The notes: a model not told the origin generated them from the letters alone. DNA of 22,346 bases from Alphaproteobacteria bacterium (GCA_026982585.1 JALSGW010000147.1:1-22346), one strand, 5' to 3'; counted from the stretch's first letter, positions 7,220 through 16,474 are shown. Program-made: numbers and translations.

Positions 7220-8334
7220 CACCCCTCCTCCGCCCCGCCGAGGGGACGGGTCTCCACCAGTTCGAGACCGTAGCCCTCGAGGCCGTGGATCACCCGGCCG
7301 GTGTTGGAGAGCAGGATCATCTTGCGCACGCCGAGGTCGTTCAGGATCTGGGCGCCGATGCCGTAGACCCGGAGGTCCTTGGGTGTGCGGGTGCCGTCGC
7401 CGAGGCGGGCGGCGATGTGACGCGAGATGGCATCCGGTGCCGGTTCCCGCAGCACCACCACCACCCCGCGGCCGGCATCCCCGATGATGCGCATGGCCCG
7501 GTGCAGCTGGTCGCCGCGTCCGCTGGCACCCTCTCCCAACAGGTCCTCGAGGATGTCCACCGCGTGCACCCGCACGAGCACCGGCTGCTCGCCGGCCACC
7601 TCCCCCTTGACCAGGGCCAGATGTTCGATCCGGTCGAGCACATTGACATAGACCTGAAGCCGGAAGTCGCCCCCGTAACGGGAGTGGAAGCGAGTCGCCA
7701 CCTTGCGCTCCACCAACCGGTCGTGTTTGAGGCGATAGGCGATGAGGTCGGCGATGGTCCCGATCTTCAGCCCGTGGCGTTCGGCGAACCGCAACAGTTC
7801 GGGCAGCCGCGCCATGGTGCCATCGTCGTTCATGATCTCGCAGATCACACCGGCCGGGTAGAGGCCGGCCAGCCGGGCGATGTCCACCGCCGCCTCGGTG
7901 TGTCCCGCGCGCACCAGCACGCCGCCGTCGCGCGCCATCACCGGGAAGACGTGGCCGGGGGTGACGAGATCGTCGCGGGTGGCCTCGGGATCGATGGCGA
8001 CCGCGATGGTGCGGGCCCGGTCCGCCGCCGAGATGCCGGTGGTGACTCCTTCCTTGGCTTCGATGCTGATGGTGAAGGCGGTGCTGAGCCGGCTTTCGTT
8101 GCCCTGGGCCATGAGCGGCAGGCCGAGACGTTCGCAGCGCTCGCGCGTGAGCGCGAGGCAGATCAGCCCGCGGCCGTATTTGGCCATGAAGTTGACCGCC
8201 TGGGCATCGCAGAACTGGGCGGCGATGACGAGATCGCCCTCGTTCTCCCGCTCCTCGTCATCGACGAGGATGAACATCTCGCCGCGCCGCGCCGCCGCGA
8301 TGATGTCCTCGATGGCGCTGATGCCGGAGGCCAT
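7219..8334 (-). CDS. ribB: 3,4-dihydroxy-2-butanone-4-phosphate synthase with a degenerate GTP cyclohydrolase II-like domain
   Basis: The 371-residue product has an intact RibB domain in residues 1 to about 205: DDEERENEGDLV (25-36), the TPGHVFP and HTEAAVDIARLAG motifs, and the usual ARRGEMFILVDDE start. RibB converts ribulose 5-phosphate to the four-carbon precursor of lumazine. The C-terminal half (about 210-371) has the size and order of GTP cyclohydrolase II (VRVHAVDILEDLLG, then RVYGIGAQILNDLGVRKM and the final GLEGYGLELVE). It lacks the zinc-binding cysteines and the catalytic region normally seen between those blocks. It is therefore a RibBX-type protein, and a separate ribA is expected elsewhere. 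ATG at 8332-8334, eleven bases after the ribE stop. Confidence 0.93.
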   Translation of the reverse strand: MASGISAIEDIIAAARRGEMFILVDDEERENEGDLVIAAQFCDAQAVNFMAKYGRGLICLALTRERCERLGLPLMAQGNESRLSTAFTISIEAKEGVTTGISAADRARTIAVAIDPEATRDDLVTPGHVFPVMARDGGVLVRAGHTEAAVDIARLAGLYPAGVICEIMNDDGTMARLPELLRFAERHGLKIGTIADLIAYRLKHDRLVERKVATRFHSRYGGDFRLQVYVNVLDRIEHLALVKGEVAGEQPVLVRVHAVDILEDLLGEGASGRGDQLHRAMRIIGDAGRGVVVVLREPAPDAISRHIAARLGDGTRTPKDLRVYGIGAQILNDLGVRKMILLSNTGRVIHGLEGYGLELVETRPLGGAEEG

Positions 8335-8345
8335 GACGGTGCCGC

Positions 8346-8939
8346 CTAGGTGCCGCCCAGGGAAAGCTGCCGCGCCACATAGCGCGCCAGCATGTCGGCT
8401 TCCAGATTGACCACATCACCCGGGCGGCGCGCGCCGAGGGTGGTGCGGGCCAGGGTGGCGGGCACCAGCAACACCGCGAACCGGTCCGCTTCCACCTCGT
8501 TCACCGTCAACGCCACCCCGTCCACGGCGATCGACCCCTTGACCGCCACCAGCCTGCGCAAATCCGGCGGCAGGCCGATCACGAGGCGCAGACAAGAGCC
8601 CTCGGGCTGCCGGGCCAGCACCGGTGCGGTGGCGTCCACATGGCCGAACACGACATGGCCGCCGAGCTCGTCGCCGAGCCGCAGCGCGCGCTCGAGATGA
8701 ATGCGGCGACCCGGGCGCCACAGCCGGGCGGTGGTGCGGGCGAGGGTTTCCGCGCCGACGAACACCCGGTGGCCGCCCTCCCAGGCGCGCTCCACGGTAA
8801 GGCAGATGCCGTCGTGGGCCACCGACGCCCCCGGATCCGGCGGCGCGGCGAAGGCCGCCCGCACCGTCACCCCAAGCCCCGCCTCCTGCGGCTCCAGGCG
8901 CTCGATCTCGCCGATGTGGGTCACGATCCCGGTGAACAC
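8346..8939 (-). CDS. ribE: Riboflavin synthase, alpha type
   Basis: Dismutates two lumazine molecules to riboflavin and the ribitylamino-uracil precursor. The 197-residue product has the two tandem lumazine-binding barrels of the family: MFTGIVTHIG and DGICLTVERA in the first half, GHVVFGHVDA and DGVALTVNEV in the second. All members begin MFTGIV, which fixes the start at the GTG (8937-8939), with GAGGACGAGG just upstream. This start lies 19 bases inside the ribD coding region. The gene is also called ribC in some organisms. Confidence 0.94.
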   Translation of the reverse strand: MFTGIVTHIGEIERLEPQEAGLGVTVRAAFAAPPDPGASVAHDGICLTVERAWEGGHRVFVGAETLARTTARLWRPGRRIHLERALRLGDELGGHVVFGHVDATAPVLARQPEGSCLRLVIGLPPDLRRLVAVKGSIAVDGVALTVNEVEADRFAVLLVPATLARTTLGARRPGDVVNLEADMLARYVARQLSLGGT

Positions 8940-10036
8940 CGCGCCTCGTCCTCGGGCTCGAGGGTGATCAACAGATCCTCGCCCATCTCCAGCCGTTCCA
9001 CCGTCCGCCAGCGCCGGGCCTCGTCCACCCGTGCCAGGCCGAGCGGTCCCACCGCGGGTCGGGCATCGCCGCCCAACCAGATGGGAGCATAGACGAGATG
9101 CAGCCGGTCCACGAGACCGCGGCGGAGCAGCGCCCCCGCCACGCCGCCGCCGCCCTCCACCAGGACCCGGGTGATGCCGCGCTCGCCCAACCGCCGCGCC
9201 ACGCTGTCCAGGAACGGCTCGGGGGTGGGGATCACCTCGACCCCGCACGCCTCCAGCTGTCGGCACCGCTCGGGGTCGGGATCGGGGGCCGTGAACAGCC
9301 ACAGCGGCACCTCCCGGGCCCCCAGGGCCAGTTTGGATTGCGGAGGCAGTCTCAGCCTGCGGTCGAGGAGGATGCGCACCGGCGAGGCCCAGAAGAGGCC
9401 GGGCAGCCTGCAGGTGAGCTCGGGATCATCGGCGAGCGCCGTCCCGCTTCCGATCAGGATGGCGTCGTGTTGGGCGCGCAGCCTGTGGGCCTCCATGCGG
9501 GCGCGCTCGCCGCTCACCCAGTGGCTGTGGCCGCATGCGGTGGCGATGCGGCCGTCGAGGGAAAGGGCGAGCTTGAGGGCGAACATCGGCCGCCCTTCGA
9601 GAATGCGCCGATAGAGCCCGAGGTGCTGACGCCGCGCCTCCCGGGCGAGCAGGCCGAGCTGCACGTCCACCCCGGCCGAGCGCAGATGGGCGAGGCCTTT
9701 GCCGTTGACCCGGGGGTCCGGATCGATGCAGGCCGCCACCACCCGCGCCACGCCGGCTTCCGCGAGCGCCCGGCAGCAGGGCGGGGTATGGCCGGGGTTG
9801 GCGCAGGGCTCGAGCGTCACATAGGCGGTGCTGCCGCGCGCCGCCGCGCCGGCGCGGGCGAGCGCCTCCATTTCGGCATGGGGGCGACCGCCGGGCTGGG
9901 TCCAGCCCCGGCCGATGATGCGGCCCTCCCGAACCAGCACGCAGCCCACCGACGGATTCGGCCAGGTGGTGCCGAGCCCCCGCTCGCCGAGCGCGAGCGC
10001 CACCCGCATGAACCGCTCTTCGCCGTTGCGATTCAT
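8921..10036 (-). CDS. ribD: Bifunctional riboflavin biosynthesis deaminase/reductase RibD
   Basis: Catalyses the deamination and the NADPH-dependent ribosyl reduction after GTP cyclohydrolase II. The 371-residue product carries the cytidine-deaminase-like zinc site HAEME (53-57) and EPCANPGHTPPC (76-87), so the ligands are H53, C78 and C87 and the general acid is E55. The reductase domain begins near residue 154 with MFALKLALSLDGRIA and includes WVSGERARMEAHRLRAQ and VLVEGGGGVAGALL. The ATG at 10034-10036 overlaps the nrdR stop as ATGA. The nrdR-ribD pairing is typical of alphaproteobacteria. Confidence 0.95.
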   Translation of the reverse strand: MNRNGEERFMRVALALGERGLGTTWPNPSVGCVLVREGRIIGRGWTQPGGRPHAEMEALARAGAAARGSTAYVTLEPCANPGHTPPCCRALAEAGVARVVAACIDPDPRVNGKGLAHLRSAGVDVQLGLLAREARRQHLGLYRRILEGRPMFALKLALSLDGRIATACGHSHWVSGERARMEAHRLRAQHDAILIGSGTALADDPELTCRLPGLFWASPVRILLDRRLRLPPQSKLALGAREVPLWLFTAPDPDPERCRQLEACGVEVIPTPEPFLDSVARRLGERGITRVLVEGGGGVAGALLRRGLVDRLHLVYAPIWLGGDARPAVGPLGLARVDEARRWRTVERLEMGEDLLITLEPEDEARCSPGS

Positions 10037-10518
10037 GTGTCGTGTCCGGCGTCGCGCTGGGATCCCTCGCCGTCCGGAAGCCGGCGGATGAACTCCTCGA
10101 AGTCGCGCGCGGTCGCGAAATCCCGGTAGACCGAGGCGAAGCGCACATAGGCCACCTCGTCCAGCCGGGCCAGCGATTCCATCGCCAGCTCGCCGATCTG
10201 TGCCGCGGGGATCTCGCTCTCGCCGCTCGCCTCGAGCCGGCGGATGATGCTGCTCACCATGCGCTCGATGCGCTCCTCGCTGATGCCTCGTTTGCGGGTG
10301 GCGATCCTGAGCGAGCGTGCGAGCTTGTCGCGGTCGAACGGCACCCGCCGCCCGTCCTTTTTGATCACCACGAGCTCCCGCAGCTGCACCCGCTCGAAGG
10401 TGGTGAACCGCGCTCCGCACCCCCCGCATTGGCGCCGCCTGCGCACCGCGGCGCCGTCCTCCACGGGCCTCGAATCCTTGACCTGGGTTTCCGCCGATCC
10501 GCAGAAGGGACACCGCAT
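10033..10518 (-). CDS. nrdR: Ribonucleotide reductase transcriptional repressor NrdR
   Basis: Zinc-ribbon/ATP-cone repressor that binds NrdR boxes upstream of ribonucleotide reductase genes and senses ATP versus dATP. The 161-residue product has the zinc ribbon cysteines C3, C6, C31 and C34 (MRCPFCGS and RQCGGCGARFTT), with VKDSRP between them. The ATP-cone domain spans about 47-137 (VVIKKDGRRVPFDRDKL to YVRFASVYRDF). Its C-terminal tail overlaps the ribD start by four bases. It lies 13 bases after rpiB, where glyA is often found in relatives. No ribonucleotide reductase gene is in this window, so its targets are elsewhere. Confidence 0.96.
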   Translation of the reverse strand: MRCPFCGSAETQVKDSRPVEDGAAVRRRRQCGGCGARFTTFERVQLRELVVIKKDGRRVPFDRDKLARSLRIATRKRGISEERIERMVSSIIRRLEASGESEIPAAQIGELAMESLARLDEVAYVRFASVYRDFATARDFEEFIRRLPDGEGSQRDAGHDT

Positions 10519-10531
10519 CGACGCGCCTCGC

Positions 10532-10990
10532 TCACTCCGCCTGCGGCTCGGGAAGAGGGGCCTGGGACAGTTTCGCCACCCGGCGCGTGTGCCGGCCGCC
10601 TGCGAACTCCGTGGTCAAGAAGGTCCTGAGACAGTCCCGTGCCACCTCGGACCCCACGATGCGCGCGCCCAAAGCCAGCACGTTGGCGTCGTTGTGCTCC
10701 CGGGCGAGCCGGGCGGTGGTCACGTCGTGGCACAGGGCCGCGCGCACATGGGGGTGCCGGTTGGCGGCGATGGCCATGCCGATGCCGGTGCCGCACACCA
10801 ACACCCCGAAGCGGGCCTGCCCGCGGGCGAGAGCGGCCGCGAGCGCGGCCGCCATGTCGGGATAGTCCACCGCATGTCCCTCGTGCACGCCCAGATCGAG
10901 CACCTCCCATCCCAGCGCCCGTGCGGCCTTAACGAGGTCGTTCTTGAGCAGATAGCCGGCGTGATCGGCGGAGAAGGCGATGGTGGTCAT
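10532..10990 (-). CDS. rpiB: Ribose-5-phosphate isomerase B
   Basis: Interconverts ribose 5-phosphate and ribulose 5-phosphate in the pentose phosphate pathway; ribulose 5-phosphate is also the RibB substrate made use of further down this operon. The 152-residue product has SADHAGYLLK (D9, H10), the phosphate-binding and catalytic VCGTGIGMAIAANR with C66, and REHNDANVLALGAR (H99, N100), all standard RpiB positions. The ATG at 10988-10990 has AAGGGA seven bases upstream. It is the first gene of the minus-strand run that ends with thiL. Confidence 0.95.
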   Translation of the reverse strand: MTTIAFSADHAGYLLKNDLVKAARALGWEVLDLGVHEGHAVDYPDMAAALAAALARGQARFGVLVCGTGIGMAIAANRHPHVRAALCHDVTTARLAREHNDANVLALGARIVGSEVARDCLRTFLTTEFAGGRHTRRVAKLSQAPLPEPQAE

Positions 10991-11027
10991 GGCAACATCC
11001 CTTGGCTGGGCGGCGCCGCATCCTTAG

Positions 11028-11055
11028 CTTCTAGTCCGGGGCGCGCCTCGGGCAA
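11028..11055 (-). promoter_or_regulatory. Candidate sigma-70 promoter for the rpiB-to-thiL operon
   Basis: TTGCCC (11050-11055) and TAGAAG (11028-11033) on the minus strand are separated by 16 bases and each match 4 of 6 consensus positions. The start would be near 11021, about 30 bases before the rpiB ATG. The short leader leaves no room for an FMN riboswitch and no such element is visible in the spacer. Confidence 0.45.
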
Positions 11056-11099
11056 CCGGGGACCGGTGCGCCCTTGGTCGGAACCGAGGTGTTGGGCCC

Positions 11100-11399
11100 A
11101 TGGATCTCGAAACCTTCTCCCGCTCGCTGACCGAGGCCGCACCCCCGCCGGGCCTGTCGCGCGAACTGGAGGCCCTGTGGTGGGCGCGCAAGGGGGCGTG
11201 GGAGCGGGCGCATCGGACGGTGCAGCCGCTCGTGAGCCCGGAGGCGGCCTGGGTGCACGCGCATCTCCACCGCATCGAGGGCGATCTCGCCAACGCCCGC
11301 TACTGGTACCGCAAGGCCGGCCGGACTCCGGCCCGAGGGGGGATCGAGGAGGAATGGCGCGAGATCGCCGCCGCCCTGCTGGCCGCAAAGGATCGGTGA
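11100..11399 (+). CDS. Small conserved protein of unknown function
   Basis: A 99-residue, soluble, helical, tryptophan-rich protein. The central part, WVHAHLHRIEGDLANARYWYRKAG, is recognisable from uncharacterised proteobacterial proteins of about 100 residues and resembles a single TPR-like helical hairpin (small-large-small residues with WYRKAG). There is no signal peptide or membrane segment. The ATG has GAGGT nine bases upstream. It stands alone on the plus strand between the divergent rpiB operon and the convergent ABC cassette. The function is unknown. I regard it as a real gene because of the motif, the ribosome binding site and the absence of a better frame. Confidence 0.75.
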   Translation: MDLETFSRSLTEAAPPPGLSRELEALWWARKGAWERAHRTVQPLVSPEAAWVHAHLHRIEGDLANARYWYRKAGRTPARGGIEEEWREIAAALLAAKDR

Positions 11400-11504
11400 A
11401 CGCGGATCCGCCGCGCCGGCTGTCGCTCGACCCCTGGGGACGCGCCTCGCCGCAGGATGGAACCATTCGGTGCGACGAGCCGAGGCGATCGCGCGCCGTC
11501 GGCC

Positions 11505-12620
11505 TCAGGAGCTCGGCTGTTCGAGCAGATCCTCTTTCTGCCAGAGCAGCCGTTCGGCGAGAAAGCGGGAGATGCGGAAGGTCCAGTTCCCGTAGCGGGA
11601 GCGCAGTTCCGCGACCCGCTCCGAAAGCGGCTTGCGCGCGGCGGCGTCCTCCTCCCCGTCGTCCTCTTGGGCGGCGGCCTCGGGTCTTGGGCGCGGTTCG
11701 CCCTCCCGGACGTCGAGCACCACCCAGTATTGCGCGGAATCCGCGTCCTCCTCCGCCTCCTGAGCCTCGGGTCGTTCGTAGAGCGTGACGTCCACGACCA
11801 GGCCGTCGAAGGCGGTATAGCGCGCCCGGGTCGCGGGCTCGGGGAAGGGGAAGGAATCCCGGGTGGCGATGTCGGTCAGCGTCATGGTGCCGAGGGCCGA
11901 GACCACCCGCTCCACCTTGGACACGTCGGCGACCTCTCCCTCGGCGAGGTCGAGGAGCTGGAACGGTCCCTCGGGATCGGTGCGGGCGAGCGTGTATTCC
12001 GCCTCGGTGCCGATGTGCACCCGCACCTCGGCGATGTCGTCGCGGGGAAGCCAGATCAGATTGCGGTCCACCCAATCCAGGGGATCGGTGAGCGCGTCGA
12101 TGGGGCGGTCTGCGAGCCAGGCCTGGGTGTCGGAGGCGAGGCGCACGTAGTTGCCGGATTTGCCCGGTCCGAACAGGCCGAAGCGGCGCTTGCCGACCAC
12201 CACCTCGGCGATCGGCGCGCCGCTGTCGTCGAACAGCCGCACCAGCCTGGAGGCGGCATCGGGGCCGGGCTCCTCCAGCTCGAGGCGCGCGAGCTTTTCC
12301 GGATCGTCGGTCTTGGCCTCGATCACCCGAAGCTCCGCGAGTCCCAGCACCAGCGCCCGCACCTTGTCCGGATCGACCGGGAAATCCCCCTTGTTCTCCA
12401 CCACCCAGCGATCGTCCACCCGCCGCAGCCGCACCGTCTCGCCTCCGGAGACGATGGCGATGGCGGCGATGTCCTCCAGCCGGTCGCCGAGCTCGGGCAA
12501 GAGGGGGCGGTTCACCGCCGCCACCTGCACCGGCACCTCCCGGGTGATCACCGCATAGGCCGCGAGCGCCACCCCGAGCAGGGCGGCGGCCAAGAGGACG
12601 GTGAAGGCCTTGGGCGACAT
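11505..12620 (-). CDS. DUF4340 domain membrane-anchored protein of the ABC cassette
   Basis: A 371-residue protein with one N-terminal membrane segment (about residues 5-24, AFTVLLAAALLGVALAAYAV). A long extracytoplasmic part follows, built of beta-rich repeats of the type WVVENKGDFPVDPDKVRALVL and IAEVVVGKR, which is the DUF4340 pattern. There is an acidic low-complexity stretch near residues 285-330 (EAEEDADSAQ, EDDGEEDAAA). The C-terminus, YGNWTFRISRFLAERLL, is typical of these proteins. It is the last gene of the four-gene cassette, ten bases after the GldG-like gene, and such proteins regularly accompany GldG-type ABC systems. The biochemical role is unknown; a periplasmic or envelope accessory to the transporter is inferred. 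Confidence 0.85.
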   Translation of the reverse strand: MSPKAFTVLLAAALLGVALAAYAVITREVPVQVAAVNRPLLPELGDRLEDIAAIAIVSGGETVRLRRVDDRWVVENKGDFPVDPDKVRALVLGLAELRVIEAKTDDPEKLARLELEEPGPDAASRLVRLFDDSGAPIAEVVVGKRRFGLFGPGKSGNYVRLASDTQAWLADRPIDALTDPLDWVDRNLIWLPRDDIAEVRVHIGTEAEYTLARTDPEGPFQLLDLAEGEVADVSKVERVVSALGTMTLTDIATRDSFPFPEPATRARYTAFDGLVVDVTLYERPEAQEAEEDADSAQYWVVLDVREGEPRPRPEAAAQEDDGEEDAAARKPLSERVAELRSRYGNWTFRISRFLAERLLWQKEDLLEQPSS

Positions 12621-12630
12621 GGGATCCCTC

Positions 12631-14508
12631 CTATCCTTCCTGGCGCTGACGGACGTGGCGCCGGAAGCGGGCGCGTCGTACCAGTGCCAAAAGGATCGCG
12701 AAGCTCACCACCACAAGCGGCACGGCGCCGATGTTGGCAAAGCGCACCGTCGCCTCGAGCCGTTCGATGTCCTGGCGCAGCGCCCGCTGCACCTCCCGAA
12801 GCCGTTCGCGGGTCTCGAGGATGTCGGCCCGGAACCGCTCCACCGCCTGCCGCTGCTCCGGGGTCAGCACCGCCTCCCCTTCGCCTTCCGCCACCTCGAG
12901 CGAGCGCAGCCGGTTCTCGAGCTGGGCGAGACGGTCGAGCAGCTGCTGTTCCTCGGCCCGGTAACGCTGCTCCGCCTCCCTCTGCATGTCCACCAGCAGG
13001 GTGAAGGGGCGAAGGCCCACGTCGCGCCCGCGCAGTGCGGTGAGCACCTCGCTGCCGGCCAGATAATCCAGGGCATTGGCGATCAGATCCGCGTTGTCGG
13101 CGATGGGGATGTCGATCTCCTGGCCGAGCAGCGGCTGGCGGGCGAGCCACATGCGGTCGTCCGCGAGATCGCTGTCGGCGACCACGATCACCGCCCCCTC
13201 CTCCACGCCTTGGGTGCGGTGTTCGCCCCCCTCCTCGGCTCCTTCCGGCGGGCCGTCCGGAAAGGCGGAGCGGAACCGGCCCTGGATCAGGGCGCCGATG
13301 ACGAGCCGTCGCTCACCGGGCACGAAGTCGCGCAGCATGCCCAGCGGATCCGGGAACAATCGCAGGGTGGAAGCATCCACCGCCGCCGCCTGGGGGCTCG
13401 AGAGCAACAGCGGCTCGAAGCGCAGCTCCATCTCCTCCTCCGGCTCCAGATAGCCGGCGGTGGCCAGGTTGAGACGCGACAACTCGTTGAGGATCGGATG
13501 GTCCCGGGCGAAATGGCGCTCGTCGAGGGCGAGCCAGGCGAGATAGGGCACGATGCGCTGGCGGCCGCCGCCCGGCATCTGCACCTGGCGCGCCGCCGAG
13601 GGGTCGGCCACCACCTGCTCCGGATCGAAGCGGATCCCCCATGCGGCGAAGAGCGGTGCGAGATCGGAGCTGGTGGCGGGCGCCTGCATCTGTCCGGCCC
13701 GCATCGCCTGGGCCTCGGAATGGGGATCCACCAGCACCAGCGCCTTGCCGCCCCGCATCAGGAACTGGTCGATGGCATAGAGGGTGGGATCGGAGAGCTC
13801 CTGGGGATGCAGCAGCAGCAGCAGGTCCACATCCTCGTCGATGCGGGTGATCTCGCCGGCGAGCCAGCGCAGGTCGTACTGCTGCTGCAAGAGCTCGTAG
13901 ATGCGCCAGGGGCGGAAGTTCTGCGCCGGATCGGCGTTGAGCGGCAGGCTCGAGAGCACCGCCAGCACCGGTTTCTCGGGATAGGCCAGGGCGTAGATGA
14001 GGCGGGTGAGGTCGTATTCGAGAAACCGCTCGCGCTCCGGGGCGAGCAAGGGGATCACCTCCACATCGTCGGTGGCGTTGGTGCCGGCGAGGCCGAAATA
14101 GCCGACCGTGGCATCGTCCAGGGCGATCGGCCGCAGCCCGAAGCCCACCGCCCGGTCCTCCTCCTGGGAGAAGGGCTCGGGGTCGATGTATTCCACCCGC
14201 ACGAGACCGCGGCTCGCCTCCTCATAGGCGCGCAACAGATCGAACACGCGGTCGGCGTAGGACGAAAGGAAGGCGTTCTGCTCCCGCACCTGGCCCGAGA
14301 CGTACAGCCGCAGGGTGATGGGTTCCTCCAGTCGGGCGAGCAGGTTCTTGGTGCCCTCGGAGAGGGTGAAGACCCGCTCCTCGGTGAGGTCGAGCCTGAA
14401 GCCCCTGAGCTTGAGGGCGGCGAAGGTGTTGACCGAGACCAGCAGGATCAACGCAAGCCCGATCCCGATCCCGGCGAGCGCCCGACGGTTCTCGTACCAT
14501 CTCCCCAT
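12631..14508 (-). CDS. GldG-like ABC transporter auxiliary protein
   Basis: A 625-residue protein of the GldG/ABC_transp_aux type. Residues about 11-33 form an N-terminal membrane helix. It is followed by FRLDLTEERVFTLSEGTKNLLARLEEPI, the hallmark start of the periplasmic domain, then VRVEYIDPEPF and the middle domain with DLLLLLHPQELS and GGKALVLVDPHSE, which resembles a glutamine-amidotransferase/IFT52-like fold. A coiled-coil segment (about 530-590) precedes a second membrane helix near 597-614 (AVPLVVVSFAILLALV) and a basic cytoplasmic tail. In Flavobacterium GldG acts with GldA and GldF; here no gliding genes are present, so only the transporter-family role carries over. It starts 12 bases after the permease stop. 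Confidence 0.9.
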   Translation of the reverse strand: MGRWYENRRALAGIGIGLALILLVSVNTFAALKLRGFRLDLTEERVFTLSEGTKNLLARLEEPITLRLYVSGQVREQNAFLSSYADRVFDLLRAYEEASRGLVRVEYIDPEPFSQEEDRAVGFGLRPIALDDATVGYFGLAGTNATDDVEVIPLLAPERERFLEYDLTRLIYALAYPEKPVLAVLSSLPLNADPAQNFRPWRIYELLQQQYDLRWLAGEITRIDEDVDLLLLLHPQELSDPTLYAIDQFLMRGGKALVLVDPHSEAQAMRAGQMQAPATSSDLAPLFAAWGIRFDPEQVVADPSAARQVQMPGGGRQRIVPYLAWLALDERHFARDHPILNELSRLNLATAGYLEPEEEMELRFEPLLLSSPQAAAVDASTLRLFPDPLGMLRDFVPGERRLVIGALIQGRFRSAFPDGPPEGAEEGGEHRTQGVEEGAVIVVADSDLADDRMWLARQPLLGQEIDIPIADNADLIANALDYLAGSEVLTALRGRDVGLRPFTLLVDMQREAEQRYRAEEQQLLDRLAQLENRLRSLEVAEGEGEAVLTPEQRQAVERFRADILETRERLREVQRALRQDIERLEATVRFANIGAVPLVVVSFAILLALVRRARFRRHVRQRQEG

Positions 14509-14520
14509 CGCGCGTCTCCC

Positions 14521-15255
14521 TCAGCCGACCTTCTTGAGCTCGACGATGAGGCTGTTGACCACCAGCCCCACCACCATCACCGCCACCAGAAACACCAGGG
14601 TCGAGAGGCTCACGATTCCCTTCATGAGCAGCTGGAAGTGGCTGATGAAGCTGAAGGAGGCGACCAGATCGAGCACCAGCGGCGACACCAGTCCGCGCAG
14701 GGGGGCCAGCACCAGATCCACCCCGCTCATGAGGAACACGAAGGACGCCGCCGCCCCCAGCACGAAGGCGATCACCTGGTTCTTGGTCAGCGCCGAGGCG
14801 CATGCGCCGATGGCGATGAAGGCGCCGGCCATCAGCCAGCTGCCGAGATAGCCGGCGGCGATCACGCCGTTGTCGGGATCGCCCAGATATTCCACCGTGA
14901 GCCACATGGGAAAGGTGAGGGCCAGGGCGATGCCGGTGAACACCCACGCCGCCAGGAACTTGCCCAACACCGCCTGGCCGGTGGTGAGCGGCAGGGTCAT
15001 GAGCAGCTCGAGGGTGCCGGTGCGGCGCTCCTCCGCCCAAAGGCGCATGGCGATGGCCGGCACCAGGAACAGGTAGAGCCACGGATGGAAGACGAAGAAG
15101 GGCTCGAGGTCCGCCTGTCCGCGCTCGAAAAATCCGCCCACGTAGAAGGTGAGCGCCCCCGCCAGGGCCAGATAGATGACGATGAACACATAGGCGAGCG
15201 GGGTGGCGAAATAGGCGGCGAGCTCCCGCTTGAAGACGACCCAGATCCCGCGCAC
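14521..15255 (-). CDS. ABC-2 type permease (GldF/NosY-like)
   Basis: A 244-residue inner-membrane protein with about six hydrophobic helices. It has the family N-terminus FKRELAAYFATPLAYVFI, the conserved cytoplasmic loop AEERRTGTLELLMTLPLT (75-91), and a C-terminal helix ending NSLIVELKKVG. It is the membrane channel of the cassette, paired with the ATPase encoded just upstream. I chose the GTG at 15253-15255 because it is preceded by GGGAGGG six bases away and puts RELAAYF at the usual distance from the N-terminus. A GTG at 15280-15282, overlapping the ATPase stop as GTGA, would add nine residues and cannot be excluded. Confidence 0.92.
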   Translation of the reverse strand: MRGIWVVFKRELAAYFATPLAYVFIVIYLALAGALTFYVGGFFERGQADLEPFFVFHPWLYLFLVPAIAMRLWAEERRTGTLELLMTLPLTTGQAVLGKFLAAWVFTGIALALTFPMWLTVEYLGDPDNGVIAAGYLGSWLMAGAFIAIGACASALTKNQVIAFVLGAAASFVFLMSGVDLVLAPLRGLVSPLVLDLVASFSFISHFQLLMKGIVSLSTLVFLVAVMVVGLVVNSLIVELKKVG

Positions 15256-15278
15256 CGCTTTCCCTCCCAGGGTAGGGA

Positions 15279-16229
<951 letters not shown>

Positions 16230-16329
16230 GGGCGTCCCTCCCACACGAGGCTGCACGGGCTGCAGCAGAGATCCCCGCCGCCCGATTCCCAATCGCCCAC
16301 ATTCGGGACCGTCGGCGTCGGCGGCCGGG

Positions 16330-16357
16330 AATATAGTGGCGGCGCCACACCCCGCAA
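16330..16357 (-). promoter_or_regulatory. Candidate promoter for the ABC/GldG/DUF4340 cassette
   Basis: TTGCGG (16352-16357) and TATATT (16330-16335) on the minus strand are 16 bases apart; the -10 matches 5 of 6 positions and the -35 only the TTG. Transcription would start near 16323, about 95 bases before the ATPase start. The same AT patch reads TATAGT on the plus strand, so it could also serve the gene at 16475. The 245-base spacer 16230-16474 shows no gene. Confidence 0.4.
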
Positions 16358-16409
16358 GCAGAGCCCCGCCCTGCGCCCAGGATTGTGAGGTGGAGAGCCG
16401 CTCTGGGAC

Positions 16410-16438
16410 TTGTCGCCGGCGGGCCGGCGTGCCACAAA
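16410..16438 (+). promoter_or_regulatory. Weak candidate promoter with an internal palindrome upstream of the DksA-like gene
   Basis: TTGTCG (16410-16415) and CACAAA (16433-16438) are 17 bases apart, matching 4 and 3 of 6 positions. The spacer contains a perfect inverted repeat, CGCCGGC-GG-GCCGGCG (16414-16429), placed where an operator could act. GC-rich palindromes arise easily at this base composition, so this is tentative. Confidence 0.25.
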
Positions 16439-16474
16439 TGGCCTTCTGACGTGGTCGCAGGCGGATGATGGGAG

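Noticed and set aside
10991..11099. FMN riboswitch upstream of the riboflavin operon
   Set aside because: The spacer is too short and has none of the conserved RFN blocks; no such element was seen upstream of ribD or ribB either.
11400..11504. Possible terminator or small gene between the convergent hypothetical gene and the DUF4340 gene
   Set aside because: No stem with a U tract and no frame with a ribosome binding site could be found in these 105 bases.
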